64,000 nucleotides of DNA from Imbricaverruca yamaguchii (GCA_034440575.1 JAOTOL010001461.1:1051501-1115500), one strand, 5' to 3'. Numbered from the stretch's first letter, positions 25,215-37,490 are shown. The notes: a model not told the origin generated them from the letters alone. Program-made: numbers and translations.

Positions 25215-25880
25215 GTGTCAATGCATGGCAGGCGTGGGACATTAGATCCGATATCACACCAATGCATGGCAGGTGTGGGAGTTAAAGCTGATGTAGTGTC
25301 AATGCATGGCAGGTATGGGACATTAGATCCGATATCGCACCAATGCATGGCAGGTGTGGGAATTAAAGCTGATGTAGTGTCAATGCATGGCAGGTATGGG
25401 ACATTAGATCCGATATCGCACCAATGCATGGCAGGTATGGGACATTAGATCCGATATCGCACCAATGCATGGCAGGTGTGGGAGATTAGAGCTGATATAG
25501 TGTCAATGCATGGCAGGCGTGGGACATTAGATCCGATACCGACCGTTTCAGGCAGGTATGGGACATTAGATCCGATATCGCACCAATGCATGGCAGGTGT
25601 GGGAGATTAGAGCTGATGTAGTGTCAATGCATGGCAGGTATGGGACATTAGATCCGATATCGCACCAATGCATGGCAGGTGTGGGAGATTAGAGCTGATG
25701 TAGTGTCAATGCATGGCAGGTGAGGAGCATTAAAAATGGTATAGAATCAATACATGTCAGGTGTGGGGCATTACAGCTGATATAGTGTCAATAGATGGTA
25801 AATGCGGGATATTCGACCTGATATAGTATCAATACATGGAAGGCGTGGAGCATTAGAACTGGCATGGTGTCAATACATGG
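25215..25880. repeat. 41-bp minisatellite with alternating unit types
   Basis: About 16 units of 41 bp start CAATGCATGGCAGGT. Two types alternate: one continues ATGGGACATTAGATCCGATA, the other GTGGGAGATTAGAGCTGATG or GTGGGAATTAAAGCTGATG. This gives an 82-bp higher-order period over 25220-25460 and again over 25560-25710. Units after 25710 are strongly decayed. Confidence 0.94.
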
Positions 25881-26219
25881 CAGTTAGGGAAAATGTTGGC
25901 AATTCGTATCAAACTTTGTTCCTATTGCAGCACAACATAACATGGCGGACTAATGGTTTTGAGGACTAGCGCCACTATCCATACATTCAGCACAACTTAT
26001 GCGTTTAACAGATCCATGCAGCATCCGTGTCAACCGTGAAGGTACTGCTGACGACGCTTGTCCAGTTACCGTGCTGTTCTACACCCGAGTGGCTGGCTAT
26101 GACCCACACCATTGTCCGATGTTCCGAGACGCTAACTTGTGCTATGGGGCCGTCCACCAGCGGCATTACCACACCCGCCCTGCGTGTCTCGGCCGGACAG
26201 CTCGTGCGATACTCAGGCC
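25881..26219. other. unique sequence between two arrays
   Basis: No repeat. It is open in one plus frame that continues into the 51-bp array (from 25999). No domain is recognised in the part before the array. Confidence 0.4.
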
Positions 26220-26404
26220 AACTTCCGTCCGACGGTCGCCGGGCGCCGCCCCTCCCCTTCCCGAGCGGCGGCCGTCCGCGCCGCTGATGACTTCCTGTCT
26301 TTGCCCGCCTCGTCGGCGGCGACGGCGGGCCATCGGCGACGCCACAAACGTCGCCGCTGATGGTGATGAACGTCGCCAGGGTCAGCCGGCGCGGGCGGCT
26401 CCCG
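26220..26404. other. GC-rich patch at the edge of the 51-bp array
   Basis: CpG-dense sequence with CGTCGGCGGCGACGGCGGGC near 26310. It could be part of a CpG island or an ancestral flank from which the array GC content derives. Confidence 0.35.
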
Positions 26405-27378
26405 GCCTGAGTAACGAGCGTCTGCTGTTGTGGCCACCCACAGTCGGCTCCCGGCAGGAGAGTAACGAGTGTCTGCTGTTGTGGCCACCCACAGTCGGCT
26501 CCCGGCAGGAGAGTAACGAGCGTCTGCTGTTGTGGCCACCCACAGTCGGCTCCCGGCCGGAGAGTAACGAGCGTCTGCTGTTGTGGCCACCCACAGTCGG
26601 CTCCCGGCAGGAGAGTAACGAGTGTCTGCTGTTGTGGCCACCCACAGTCGGCTCCCGGCAGGAGAGTAACGAGCGTCTGCTGTTGTGGCCACCCACAGTC
26701 GGCTCCCGGCAGGAGAGTTACGAGTGTCTGCTGTTATGGCCACCCACAGTCGGCTCTCGGTCAGACAGTAACGAGTGTCTGCTGTTGTGGCCACCCACAG
26801 TCGGCTCCCGGCCAGACAGTAACGAGTGTCTGCTGTTGTGGCCACCCACAGTCGGCTCCCGGCCGGAGAGTAACGAGCGTCTGCTGTTGTGGCCACAACC
26901 AGACATACAGTGTCTTGTTGGGCCACCCACAGTCGGTTCCCGGCAGGAGAGTAACGAGTGTCTGCTGTTGTGGCCACCCACAGTCGGCTCCCGGCCAGAC
27001 AGTAACGAGCGTCTGCTGTTGTGGCCACCCACAGTCGGCTCCCGGCCTGAGTAACGAGTGTCTGCTGTTGTGGCCACCCACAGTCGGCTCCCGGCCAGAC
27101 AGTAACGAGTGTCTGCTGTTGTGGCCACCCACAGTCGGCTCCCGGCAGGAGAGTAACGAGCGTCTGCTGTTGTGGCCACCCACAGTCGGCTCCCGGCAGG
27201 AGAGTAACGAGCGTCTGCTGTTGTGGCCACCCACAGTCGGCTCCCGGTCAAACAGTCACGAGCGTCTGCTGTTGTGGCCACCCACAGTCGGCCCCCGGCC
27301 AGACAGTCACGAGCGTCTGCTGTTGTGGCCACCCACAGTCGGCTCCCGGCCTGAGTAACGAGCGTCTGCTGTTGTGAC
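26405..27378. repeat. 51-bp minisatellite
   Basis: About 19 copies of a 51-bp unit built around CGTCTGCTGTTGTGGCCACC and CACAGTCGGCTCCCGG. Variation is mostly GAGCGT/GAGTGT and CGGCAGGAGAG/CGGCCAGACAG/CGGCCTGAG. One aberrant unit at 26893-26930 carries CAACCAGACATACAGTGTC. The period equals 17 codons, so long frames (351 codons plus strand, 271 and 204 codons minus strand) are open on both strands. That symmetry argues against genuine coding. Confidence 0.95.
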
Positions 27379-28254
27379 GGTGCCGATATGACGCGCCGTC
27401 ACAGTAACGTCCAACTAGCTCAGCTGAGAGACCGCTAGTGGTGGAATCGAGCCCGTCCTGGCAGGGGGAGAGTTCGATTTCCTTGGTGTGAAAACGATCG
27501 TTCGGTTCACCGGCGCTCATCATGTGACCCGGCGAGGTTGTCAGCATAGCCTGTCAAGTTCAGCCGAGCAGCCATTTCGAGGCGTTGGCGACACGCTAAA
27601 CGTTGAACACGACGAGTACAACGTTGACCTGAATTCGTGATAATTGTTGTTTTGGTCAAGCCTGCGAGACGACCTCTGCCTAGCGCCGACTCTGATAACA
27701 AAGGGGTCCACGCAAGGCGGTGGGAGAAATGTTGTTTCTCCGAATGTGTCGCGCAAATGTGCAATACTCTCTTACGAGCGGATCTACTGCAATATTGCAG
27801 AGTGCTTTCAAAGTAAATATTCTTTATCACATCTAAGGTCGAGGCGGAAGTCTACCCCTGGGTCATTTGTGATCAAGGTATGCATGCTATATGTAATGCA
27901 GCACATGGATGTTGCTATCAGAGCCTCGACTAACAAGTTTTGTCTGTGGAGGGGGTGGGGAGGGGGCGTTACAGCTTACTCAAATGGGGACAAGTCCATT
28001 CGCTTCGAGCTCCAACTCTTTCTTGGCTTGTATTTGAGAAAACTAGGACAGAACAGAGTTCACCAGTCTGAAACAACGAACATCGCAACATTTCCCACCA
28101 TCGACCCTCCAGTATGGCATCCCAACTCCGTGAACAGGAAATCAAAATTTCAGTGCAGGGCCGCTGATAAGCGCACAGTGAAGTTCGGACAGTTCCAACA
28201 CAATCAATGCCACCGTTCAGAGGATATAATTCATAACCCACAGTCCCCTGGTAA
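27379..28254. other. unique sequence, nothing recognised
   Basis: A 212-codon plus-strand frame (27644-28282) has no recognisable domain, contains low-complexity glycine coding at the G run near 27950, and is not supported. Confidence 0.45.
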
Positions 28255-28452
28255 GGCAAAGAATGACGCGTGTTTGGCGTGAATCGGTCCTTGCAATCAC
28301 CCGACCCGTTCTATGTCATTGTCTGCTATACATGATCACACACCGAGCATTGGTAGAGCAAAGGGTGACGTGCGCCTGACGTGAGCCGGTACTGGCAATC
28401 ACCGGACCGTCCGATATTATTGTCTGCTACACATGATCACGCACCGAACAAT
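28255..28452. repeat. ~100-bp tandem duplication
   Basis: Two copies, each starting GTAAGGCAAAG/GTAGAGCAAAG and ending CATGATCACACACCGAGCAT/CATGATCACGCACCGAACAA, about 80 percent identical by eye. Confidence 0.85.
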
Positions 28453-29755
28453 GACATATCCATTGGCTCTGGAGCCCAAACCATGTTGTTAATAGCCGCT
28501 CCTAATAGCACGGAAATAGCTTCCATGCGTTCGTTGTCGTGTGGTTAGCTACGGTCAACCAGGTAATGGAGGTGTAGCAATTGGCGTACTTTATGATGTA
28601 TTGATTACATTGTATTGATCCAATACATCATCAATGTATTGATTACACACATGTATTGATTTCATCGTGGAATAAAACAACTACACCACTGACAATGCAA
28701 CACCAATGTGTATTTCACGAGCATCCCACGCTCTGCCGGCTCGCCGAGTGTTCACGTGACGGGCCTGGAGGGTATCATCAGTGACGGGTGTCAGCACAAT
28801 TTCAGTCATATCGCTCGAATGCTCAGGATAATCCATATAGCATTAGCAAAGCACACATTTCGATACGGTGTATTGTGAGGCTTCGGAACTCCGCGGCGGG
28901 CCACTCATGGTCGTCAGTTATGACACTCCTGTACTCAGTCGTGGAGTAAGACAATTCCAATTGGGTTGTCTATTACCTATGAGGTTCCCCGTAGCCCACG
29001 TGACCCGCTCTGGTGCTATGGATTCGCGTGGCCTTTGTAAAAAATGGTGCAAAGTGCGCATTAGGGTTGGGTGTTGGAGGCGTGGGATCATGGTTGAACT
29101 TGGTGCTAAAATTAAGGGATAGTTTGGATAATCGTGCTTAGAAAGATCTCCGTCGTGTGATTAGCAAAGGCTGTGAGATTGTGCGGTGTTCTCGCCCGAA
29201 GCATAGCTTTGACACGGATGCACTTAAATTTTATTTCTGTCAAGGCAGCGTCATGTGCACAATGCTGCCTGATACCGAGGACACCATCACGGGCACAGAT
29301 GCAGAACTGCGCTATCTCCCGGTAGAGCTCGAATCCGGCCTAGAATGGGCTGCGCTCCTAAATATTGCAGAACATAACATGCAACTGAATCGGCCTGCAT
29401 CCACGATGCGTTTCGAATTGATCGGCGTCAGTATTTCCGGTCGTTCCCAACGATTTCCTCAAAGCTGCACTCTCGGCTACGTGTTTTTGCTGAGTGGCGC
29501 TAAACCTGCTGTGAAGCGGCCTCTCTATGGAAGCACGGATGACTAGTTAGCTAGTTAAAATCTGGATGGGCACGCTTTCCCCACCATAACCGTGATGGAA
29601 ACGCAGATGCAAAAGAAGGAAAAAATGTTTGAGGTTGTATGAGGACCACGATGGATGTTCTCCCAGGCCACACATGAAATAAGGTTTGCGGAAAACAAAC
29701 TTTTCTGGAAGCAGGTCATACTTGCGATGAGGATTATACAGGGGAAACACGTGGC
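28453..29755. other. unique sequence with a short inverted repeat
   Basis: TGATGTATTG (28594-28603) and CAATACATCA (28621-28630) form a perfect 10-bp inverted repeat, with further TGTATTGAT copies to 28665. A 129-codon frame (29157-29546, plus) has no recognisable domain. Confidence 0.45.
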
Positions 29756-30610
29756 TGTCACTGGCACTGGCACTGACTGGCACTGACACTGGCTTGCATT
29801 GGCACTGGCACTGGCTGGCACTGGCACTGGCTGGCACTGGCACTGGCTGGCACTGGCACTGGCTGGCACTGGCACTGGCTGGCACTGGCACTGGCTGGCA
29901 CTGGCACTGGCTGGCACTGGCACTGGCTGGCACTGGCTGGCACTGGCTGGCACTGGCTGGCACTGGCTGGCACTGGCTGGCACTGACACTGACTAGCACT
30001 GACACTGGCTGGCATTGGCTGGCACTGGCTGGCACTGGCTGGCACTGGCTGGCACTGACACTGACTAGCACTGACACTGGCTGGCATTGGCTGACACTCT
30101 GGCACTGGCACTGGCTGGCACTGGACTGGCACTGGCACTGGCTGCACTACTACTGGCACTGCTGGCACTCACGCTGGCCTCACTGCTGGCACTGGCTGGC
30201 ACTGGCTGGCACTGGCTGGCACTGGCTGGCACTGGCTGGCACTGCTGGCACTGGCTGGCACTGGCTGGCACTGGCACTGGCACTGGCTGGCACTGGCTGG
30301 CACTGGCTGACACTGGCTGGCACTGGCACTGGCTGGCACTGGCACTGGCTGGCACTGGCACTGGCTGGCACTGGCACTGGCTGGCACTGGCACTGGCTGG
30401 CACTGGCTGGCACTGGCTGGCACTGGCTGGCACTGGCTGGCACTGGCTGGCACTGGCTGGCACTGGCTGGCACTGACTGGCACTGGCTGGCACTGACACT
30501 GGCACTTGCTGGCACTGGCTGGCACTGGCTGACACTGGCTGGCACTGGCACTGGCACTGGCACTGGCTGGCACTGGCACTGGCACTGGCTGGCACTGGCA
30601 CTGGGACTGA
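29756..30610. repeat. TGGCAC-rich complex minisatellite
   Basis: Roughly 850 bp are assembled from CTGGCA (6 bp) and CTGGCTGGCA (10 bp) modules, giving mixed 10- and 16-bp periods with rare CTGACACTGACTAGCACTGA blocks at about 29980-30080. Every phase is open, producing several 130-300-codon low-complexity frames on both strands that are artefacts. Confidence 0.95.
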
Positions 30611-30937
30611 CTTTGGGCCGGAACACGTTTTCTGGATCTCCGCCTGATTTGCGCCTTTTCTGGACAAATATAATTGGGCCCACAATTATGATTGCCGAAT
30701 CGATAGCAAAAGCGTAATGCCTAGAAAATGTACTATTTGATGATTAGGGAGGGGCTGTATGGCATGATGAACCTGCCATCCAATTGGTTGCAATACTGGA
30801 ATGATGAAATTAGACTATGGATCAATTATAGGCGACTTTTGTTTTCTATCTTGAGTTTAAATTATGTCCAACCTTTTGAGTAGCGCTTCAACAGTGAAAT
30901 AGTTCAACACTTGTACCTTTTCATGTTTTTGGACCAG
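30611..30937. other. unique AT-rich sequence
   Basis: Nothing recognised. Confidence 0.45.
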
Positions 30938-31035
30938 TTGTGTGTGCGTGTGCATGTGTATATGCATGTGCGTGTTCGTGTGCGCGTGCGAAGGCGTGTA
31001 CGTCGGCGTGTGCACGTGCGTGTGCGTACACATAT
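30938..31035. repeat. degenerate (GT/GC)n tract
   Basis: GTGTGCGTGTGCATGTGTAT-type alternating purine-pyrimidine sequence with CG and CA interruptions. Confidence 0.85.
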
Positions 31036-32621
31036 GCGAATGTGTATATCACATGGTTCGAACGGCTGCCTTAATGAAGACAACACAGACGAAAGGCTGG
31101 TGAATATCCCTAAACTTCACAACACAAATTTCCTCTGAAATTATGTCATTCTTGGAGTTTATAATTCCCCTATTGCGCCAATATATCTACGGTGGTTATT
31201 CTTCCACTTCCGCTACACCCCTTGTAGCCGTGCTTCTCGCAGTTCTTCTATAACATTATATTCTGCTGTGAAATCCTAAATATATCCAGCGAACTGCCAT
31301 GTCCGCAAGAGTCAAATCGTACACCGCTGACTGGACCGCTAACGTTGTCTGTCCTACTGAACCATGCAAGGCAGGAATAGCATTGAGCCGTCTCTACCAC
31401 TTGGTGGCTGCAGGGCAAATGGCCGCGTGATTACCGTAAACGTGACCTGTCCCTGAACTCTGGCCCGTGGCCAATCGGTCAGTGTGCCACGGAAATCCTG
31501 AATGTGAAGTGGCACAGCATAAAGCTGTCAATGATGTCTCCCAACGGACGCAGTCCACGCCCCCAATGGTCGTCAATGGTGGCCGGCGTCCGAACGTAAC
31601 TCGGCGGGGGGGGTGTACTGTACCTGCAGACGGCGCTGTGCCAGATGCTCGACTCGGTGTCCGACACACTTGATACTCGAGTCTGACGTCTTCCAATCGG
31701 CCTTAGTGCGGCGGCGCAGCTGACTGGTCGGCCGCTTTATGACGTCCATCAGGACTTATGGGACCAAATGAGTGGCAATAAACCTATAACGTGCGCAAGC
31801 AGAATGCATTGGGCACCGGAGGAGCCCACGTTTGTCTCCTGTCGGAAATTGCCGGGAGATCGACAGCTTTGACTGGACGTCAACGAGCGGCTGTACAAAT
31901 TCTGAGCAAGTGCTTGGCATGGGCGCTGGCCGTGCGCTTGGCAGCCTGTGTCATCTTGGCGGTCCTTTCATCATGACAGTTCCGCCTGGGATCACAGCAG
32001 ATCGGCGAGAAGACGCGGCGTGTAGCATTCTTAATTGCCGGCAGTGAATAGCTGTGCTTTGATCACACACCAGACCTTCGCACAGAACACTGAGCACGAC
32101 GCAACATCAAACAAAGCACGAGATAAGCACCCTGTTTGCATGCTAACTGGATCGTAAGCGGGATATTTGGCTCATATGCCAGTCATTCAGGTGCGTCGAC
32201 TTTGGATAATTGTTTGCGGGCTTTGTGGTCGTACCTTTCGGACTTATTGAGGTGTTACGTGTTTAATAATGAGATGGCCTTTTGCTCTGTACGCTGGGCT
32301 TTAAATATGCATAGCGCTGACAACGGTGGCAGTAGTACATTGTGTTCTCGAATCGACCTTTTGAAGGTAGCACACCTCAGCTATTTCATTCTTTTTGATA
32401 TTTCAGACGCTGTTCGCAAGCTTTATGTGAGGCTTTTGTTTATAAACCTTGGTAGTCATTCAAGCGGAGCATCCTGAAATGACAACGGTTGTGTGGAAGC
32501 CACCAATCTGGTCAATTACTGTCGTAAATTGTCCACGAAGTGCTAGCTCAATAGACAATTGAGACTCGCCAATAGAAGCATACCCATGATATTCCACGGT
32601 TACAGTTCGTGCCTGCAGGAA
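31036..32621. other. unique sequence, nothing recognised
   Basis: No repeats or mobile-element ends. Frames up to about 113 codons are unremarkable. Confidence 0.45.
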
Positions 32622-32945
<324 letters not shown>

Positions 32946-33640
32946 GAATGGCTCATCCCACGACAAATCGACATATCGACGTGGAAGGTCCAAAATAACA
33001 CCCAATATTTCATGTTTTATGAAAATATTTGTGTGCGGTCGTCTGATTCGCCGAATCCATCTGTACCATCTTTGGAAAGATCAGGTTAACGGCCAAGGAG
33101 TAATAGCCTCGGGAATTTTTAGATGTCACCAACAAAGGTGTCTTTTGAGGTCAATGAAGAACTCAATGAAGAACAATGAAGAACAATCTGAATTGTGCAG
33201 AACTACATATAGGTGAACCTGCAATGACCCACTGCAACTTCTCCCTATTTCGAAAATTTCGTTTGCGGGATAATTATAATCGTGCCATCGTGACCCCAGC
33301 TCACGTGACCTATTTTACCTTTCGGGACAGTCACAATGTGACTTGAAAAATTGCAGATATGACGTTCGATGTACTATCTTTTCAAACAAAAAATAACATA
33401 GGTCTTTGCTCCTAAAACTCTACATACCCGTTCAAAATTAAGCATGCATGGTTGTTTTTGCGCTAGTTTATCGTGGCCTCTATGCATATGTATTTAAAAC
33501 GGCATATTACTGAAATACAAGACTTTTGATGTTCGAGGTACGTGATGGGATGATAATATTAGTCGTCTGATCTTGAATGTTGTGTTGCACACGTGTTCTG
33601 ATTCGTGAGGTCAAGGGTTAACCGAAAGGCAGAAATGTAT
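32946..33640 (-). repeat. family D, left inverted arm (D1)
   Basis: The reverse complement of this segment aligns over its whole length with 34830-35495. Landmarks in order are AACCCTTGACCTCAC, CAACACAACATTCAAGATCA, GTGACTGTCCCGA, GGTCACGTGA, ACCTCAAAAGACACC and TCGATTTGTCGTGG. Identity is about 70-75 percent by eye. It has no ORF. The outer end abuts (TA)n. Confidence 0.88.
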
Positions 33641-34384
33641 ACATAGTGTGGTAGTAGATGCGTTGTGAGTTATACCTTACCGTGAATTAGAAGAGAGAAG
33701 CATCCACAATATAGCAGTCGCAGTCCGATAACCGAGAAGCCCAATCATTCATTGCCTCGCGAAAATAAAAATATGCGAATGTAGTGAAATATCAGAAAGG
33801 GCACGTACAAGGGTTGACACTGTGCTGTGTCAACCCTTTGGTGCGCAGTGTTCACGGCTCACTATCGCTGAACGTGCCGTTGATTATCATTGTCGCAGTG
33901 ACAGATCATCAGTCTGATCTGGGCTTCTGACAAAGTACGAGATGCTCTGCAGATCTGTATATGATTTCATTGCATTGCATTATAACACTGCTCTGCAATA
34001 CAGTATTGTATTGCATGGCATTGTGTAATTTTGCTACTTCACTATATTGCACGGAATGCATATTGCATGTAGACGGCTCAAGATCTAATGCGATTAATTT
34101 CATGCTCAGCATGTGTCAATGGATGCGCCCATGCCAAATTTGTTCTCAAGCAGTTCAATCAAGAATGCGATTACTCAGTCAATGAATGAGGTTCATCTTT
34201 TCGTTTCCAGAATATTGGGTTTGAAACGTCAGAGGGTTGATGTTACAGTGATTGGCGGTGATGAAAACCCTGTAGTGTTGTCGGGGAAATATGATCGTAC
34301 ATTTTGTATATGCTGGCATTGAAGTATAAGTATATTGCAAAAGGTGAAATCATTTCTACTACGTTTCCCTCTTATAAATGCTGG
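33641..34384. other. spacer inside the family D structure
   Basis: No match to the D arms. It holds a perfect 12-bp inverted repeat at 33809-33838 and a TGCATTGCATTATAAC/GTATTGCATGGCATTG region near 33970-34025. No gene is recognised. Confidence 0.5.
33809..33838. other. perfect 12-bp hairpin
   Basis: AAGGGTTGACAC (33809-33820), loop TGTGCT, then GTGTCAACCCTT (33827-33838). This is a perfect inverted repeat with a six-base loop inside the D spacer. Its function is unknown. Confidence 0.85.
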
Positions 34385-34835
34385 TCTAGGATTTCACAAA
34401 TCACCTTTCGCCGCCCCTGGATTTCCAAAATAGCATTGTGACTGTGTCGATGGTTGAACTAGGTCACGTTATCTTAGGTCTCAACCACATGATTTCCCAA
34501 AACGCGCGAACAAAAATTTCGAAATTGATACAAGATGCAGTGGATCATGGTACAAGATGCAGTGGATCATGGTACAAGATGCAGTTCCGTGATATATAGC
34601 TTCGTGCAATTCGTGTTGCTCTTCAGTGAGTTCCGGGTCTACAAAACTTAAATGACCTCTCAAAAATATCCGATATTATAACTCCGTAACAGTTGCGCCG
34701 ATCCTTCTGAAAATTGCACAGCTGGGTTATGGAGAAAACTAACCCTGTATACTTATCTTCAGCGATATATAGTGTGTAACTTGGCCTCCTAACTTCTCGA
34801 TTTGCTATGGAATGGGTCACCTAACACAATTCCGA
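34385..34835 (+). repeat. family D, truncated middle copy (D2)
   Basis: In direct orientation relative to D3. Shared landmarks are GCATTGTGACTGTGTCGATG, CTAGGTCACGT, TTTCGAAAT, AAGATGCAGTGGATCATGG, TGCAATTCGTGTTGCTCTTC and TCGATTTGCTATGGAATG. A 22-bp internal triplication (TACAAGATGCAGTGGATCAT + GG) lies at 34528-34578. Confidence 0.82.
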
Positions 34836-35495
34836 AACATTTCTGCCATTTGTTTAACCCTTGACCTCACAGCGAGTTAGAACACTTGTGCAACACAACA
34901 CTCAAGATCAGATGACTAGCATTCTCATCCCATCACATGTCACGAACATCAAAAGGCTTGTATTTCAGTAAGATGCTGTTCTAATCAAATACAAAAACAG
35001 GTTAAGATAAAGTGGCGCAAGAAAACCACGTTTGCCTTATTTTGAATCGATAATTATATTTTTTGGGGCAACACCTTTTTATGCTTCGGACGACATGATA
35101 TCGAACTTCATCTCTGCACTTTTTCCAATCGCATTGCGACTGTCCCGATAGTTAAATTAGGTCACCTGATCGTAGTTCACGATGTCGCGGTGCCAGATGG
35201 CCTGAGAACGAAAATTCCGAAATAGCCAAAAGATGCAGTGGATCATTGTGAGGTAATCCGCATATACTTTTGCACAATTCGGATTGTTCTTCATTGTTGT
35301 ATCTCAGACCTCAAAAGACACCCTTGTTTGGTGACGTCTCAGAAATGTCGAGGCTCTAACTCCTTAACCCTTGATCTGATCTTCCCAAGAAGGGTACAGT
35401 TGGATTCACCGCATCAGATGACCACACACAATTATTTTCATCAAAATATAAAATATTGGGTATGATGAGCTGTCGATTTGTCGTGGAATGCCCCG
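34836..35495 (+). repeat. family D, right arm (D3)
   Basis: Mirror image of D1. It starts ACATTTCTGCC at about 34838, then TTAACCCTTGACCTCAC (about 34854-34870), and ends TCGATTTGTCGTGGAATGCC before a short (TA)n. Together with D1 it can form a stem of about 650 imperfect base pairs enclosing 1.2 kb. It could be a foldback-type element, or two separate insertions in opposite orientation. Confidence 0.88.
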
Positions 35496-35499
35496 CCAC

Positions 35500-35531
35500 A
35501 TATATTATATATATATATATATATATATAAT
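35500..35531. repeat. short (TA)n at outer end of D3
   Basis: Imperfect TA dinucleotides (CACATATATTATATATATAT...) border D3 just as the long (TA)n borders D1. Confidence 0.95.
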
Positions 35532-35764
35532 TGGCGGAGAAAGAGTGGGAGACTGTGAGGAAGGGAGAAAACAAACGTGAAAGCGGCACTGCAATTTTTC
35601 GTTCATCTCTGAACGACAACCAAACGTGACGTTAACGATTTCAATGCAAGAATAACTTGTTCCTGTGCAAAACCGCATGATGACTTCCTAAGGCTGCAAC
35701 TATCGGCCAATACATGCTAGCACAATGGTCGGCAAGTCACTCATGTTCTATGGTAGGACGTTGC

Positions 35765-35925
35765 TCGCTGGGCAGTCGACGCGGCTCCTGTTGTGGTGCC
35801 ATGGTAGTACATGACGCCACATTATTCTCACCGCTTCTCGTGTCATCGCACTATTCGTTATGCGTCCAGTGTCGCCGCATTATTCACTCATTTTCGCCCC
35901 GCGTGCTGTGTCGCCTCACTATTAA
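35765..35925. repeat. 29-bp minisatellite, left part (split by B3)
   Basis: Diverged units of CACTATTCGCCCCGCGTGCT plus GTGGTACCT or GTGTCGCCT. The array resumes at 37256 on the other side of element B3. Confidence 0.85.
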
Positions 35926-37255
35926 CACGCGCCCTGGAGGGGGGAGGCGAAATCCGTCCACCCCTCCTGTTTTTCGTAGATAACTCCAGATTGTACCGGC
36001 CGATATACGTCATTGTTGGTGTACCTGCTTAAATATGAACGGCACGCTGTTTAAAGTAAGAAAAACGAAAATCGACCGAAACGTTTTCGAGTTAGGGGTC
36101 GGTAAACTAAAAAATATTTTATCAGCGCCAGACCACAAATATCGGCGCTGGTGCGCTTCACGTATATCGGCAAAAAGGAAGTGCTCTTGGCAACACTAGC
36201 GACTTGTTTGATGTGTATTGTTATGCTACATTGTTCCAAAGTCATGTCAGATCACCAAGGTCAAATCAGGTCAAGTTCAAGGCAGGCTAACACACGCCCT
36301 GGAGGGGTGGATGGCGAAATCCGCCCACCACTCCGATTTTTCGTACACAACTCCATATTGTACTGACCGATATGCGGCATTTTTTCCGTACCTACTTAGA
36401 AATGACCGGCACATTGTTTAAATAAAGACAAATTCAAATCTGCATAAAAGTGTTTAAGTTATGGGCCGTTAAAGTGTTTTTAAAAGTCGCAGCGCCAGAC
36501 CACAAAAATCTGCGCTGATGCGCTTCCCGTATATTGGCAAAAGGGAAGTGTTCTTGACAACACTAACGGCTTGTTTGATGCATATTGTTATGCTATATCA
36601 TTTAAAAGTCATGTTAGGTCGCCGAGGTCATCATGACAAGCTAATGGAACTAAGCATGGTCAACTGGAATGTCGTCATAAATGGAAATGATTGTCATGCG
36701 ATTGACGTCACTTTGCATGTTACTCCCTACACATCCTACTATTTGTCGTCATTGTATGCTTAAGTGTTTCCATACTTTATTCATGTATTTCACTCCTTTC
36801 TTTGCGAAGCCGATTGTGCCGAGCCGCCCAACGGAGCAGTCAGGTGGGCAGCCCGGTTCCGATAACTGGAGCAGGTAATGACCTGATGAAGGGCTCCTAT
36901 ATAGGTGACCTGAGGTCAAATGGCGGATCTGGCACATGCATTACATCATTAGTAATGTCCAAAACATAATGAATGCCAATTTCGGAACATTTAAACACAA
37001 TTACAGCGATCCATACCAATGACAAGCCAAGCCACGCAAAACCATATATTTTGTTATTTTGACCTCATTTGACCTTGAAGATATTGACCTAAGGTCACGA
37101 AAGTTGCACACAATAGAGGTAACTATCGTGTCCATGCATCCTGTGAATTTCGTTGCTCTATCCCTAATGGGAGCCGAGATCTTAGGGGGGTCGGAATCCG
37201 CCCCCCCCCCCTCTAGTGCGCGTAATTTTCAGAGGCCCTCCAGGGCGCGTATTAA
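35922..37255 (-). mobile_element. TTAA element B3 (family B, duplicated 3' module, reversed)
   Basis: The element is 35926-37251 (1,326 bp), with TTAA at 35922-35925 and 37252-37255. On the plus strand it begins CACGCGCCCTGGAGG and ends CCTCCAGGGCGCGTA, so the termini are inverted repeats of about 14 bp. An internal right end next to CTAA (36287-36290) marks a duplicated 3' module with the same junction as B2. TGACCTCATTTGACCTTGA (37060-37078) is the complement of the shared motif, 173 bp from the element's 5' end, and TGACCTGAGGTCA lies at 36906-36918. No ORF. Confidence 0.9.
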
Positions 37256-37490
37256 CCCCGCGTGCTGTGTCGCCACACTATTTTCCCTGCGTACTGTGTC
37301 TCACTATTACCTTCTTGTGCTGTGTTGTAGCACTATTCGCCCCGCGTCCTGTGGTACTTCACTGTACGCCCCGCGCCTTGTGGTACCCACTATCCCTGCG
37401 TCTATGTCACTATTCGCTTGTGCTATGGTACCTCACTATTCGCTCCGCGTGCTTGTGGTACCTCACTACTCGCTCCGCGTGTTGTGGTAT
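37256..37490. repeat. 29-bp minisatellite, right part
   Basis: Continuation of the array left of B3: CCCCGCGTGCTGTGTCGCC, then CACTATTCGCCCCGCG-type units to about 37490. Confidence 0.88.

Noticed and set aside
25215..25720. CRISPR-like direct repeats
   Set aside because: Repeats are contiguous with no unique spacers of constant length, and the genome is eukaryotic. The same applies to all other arrays in the window.
25999..27358. 351-codon plus-strand frame and 271/204/157-codon minus-strand frames over the 51-bp array
   Set aside because: The 17-codon period keeps frames open on both strands. No codon-position bias or domain is visible, and the non-repeat N-terminal part has no family resemblance.
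29547..30717. Low-complexity frames such as a 307-codon WHWLALAGTG-type protein
   Set aside because: They sit on the TGGCAC array, are open in several phases on both strands and have no non-repeat coding context.
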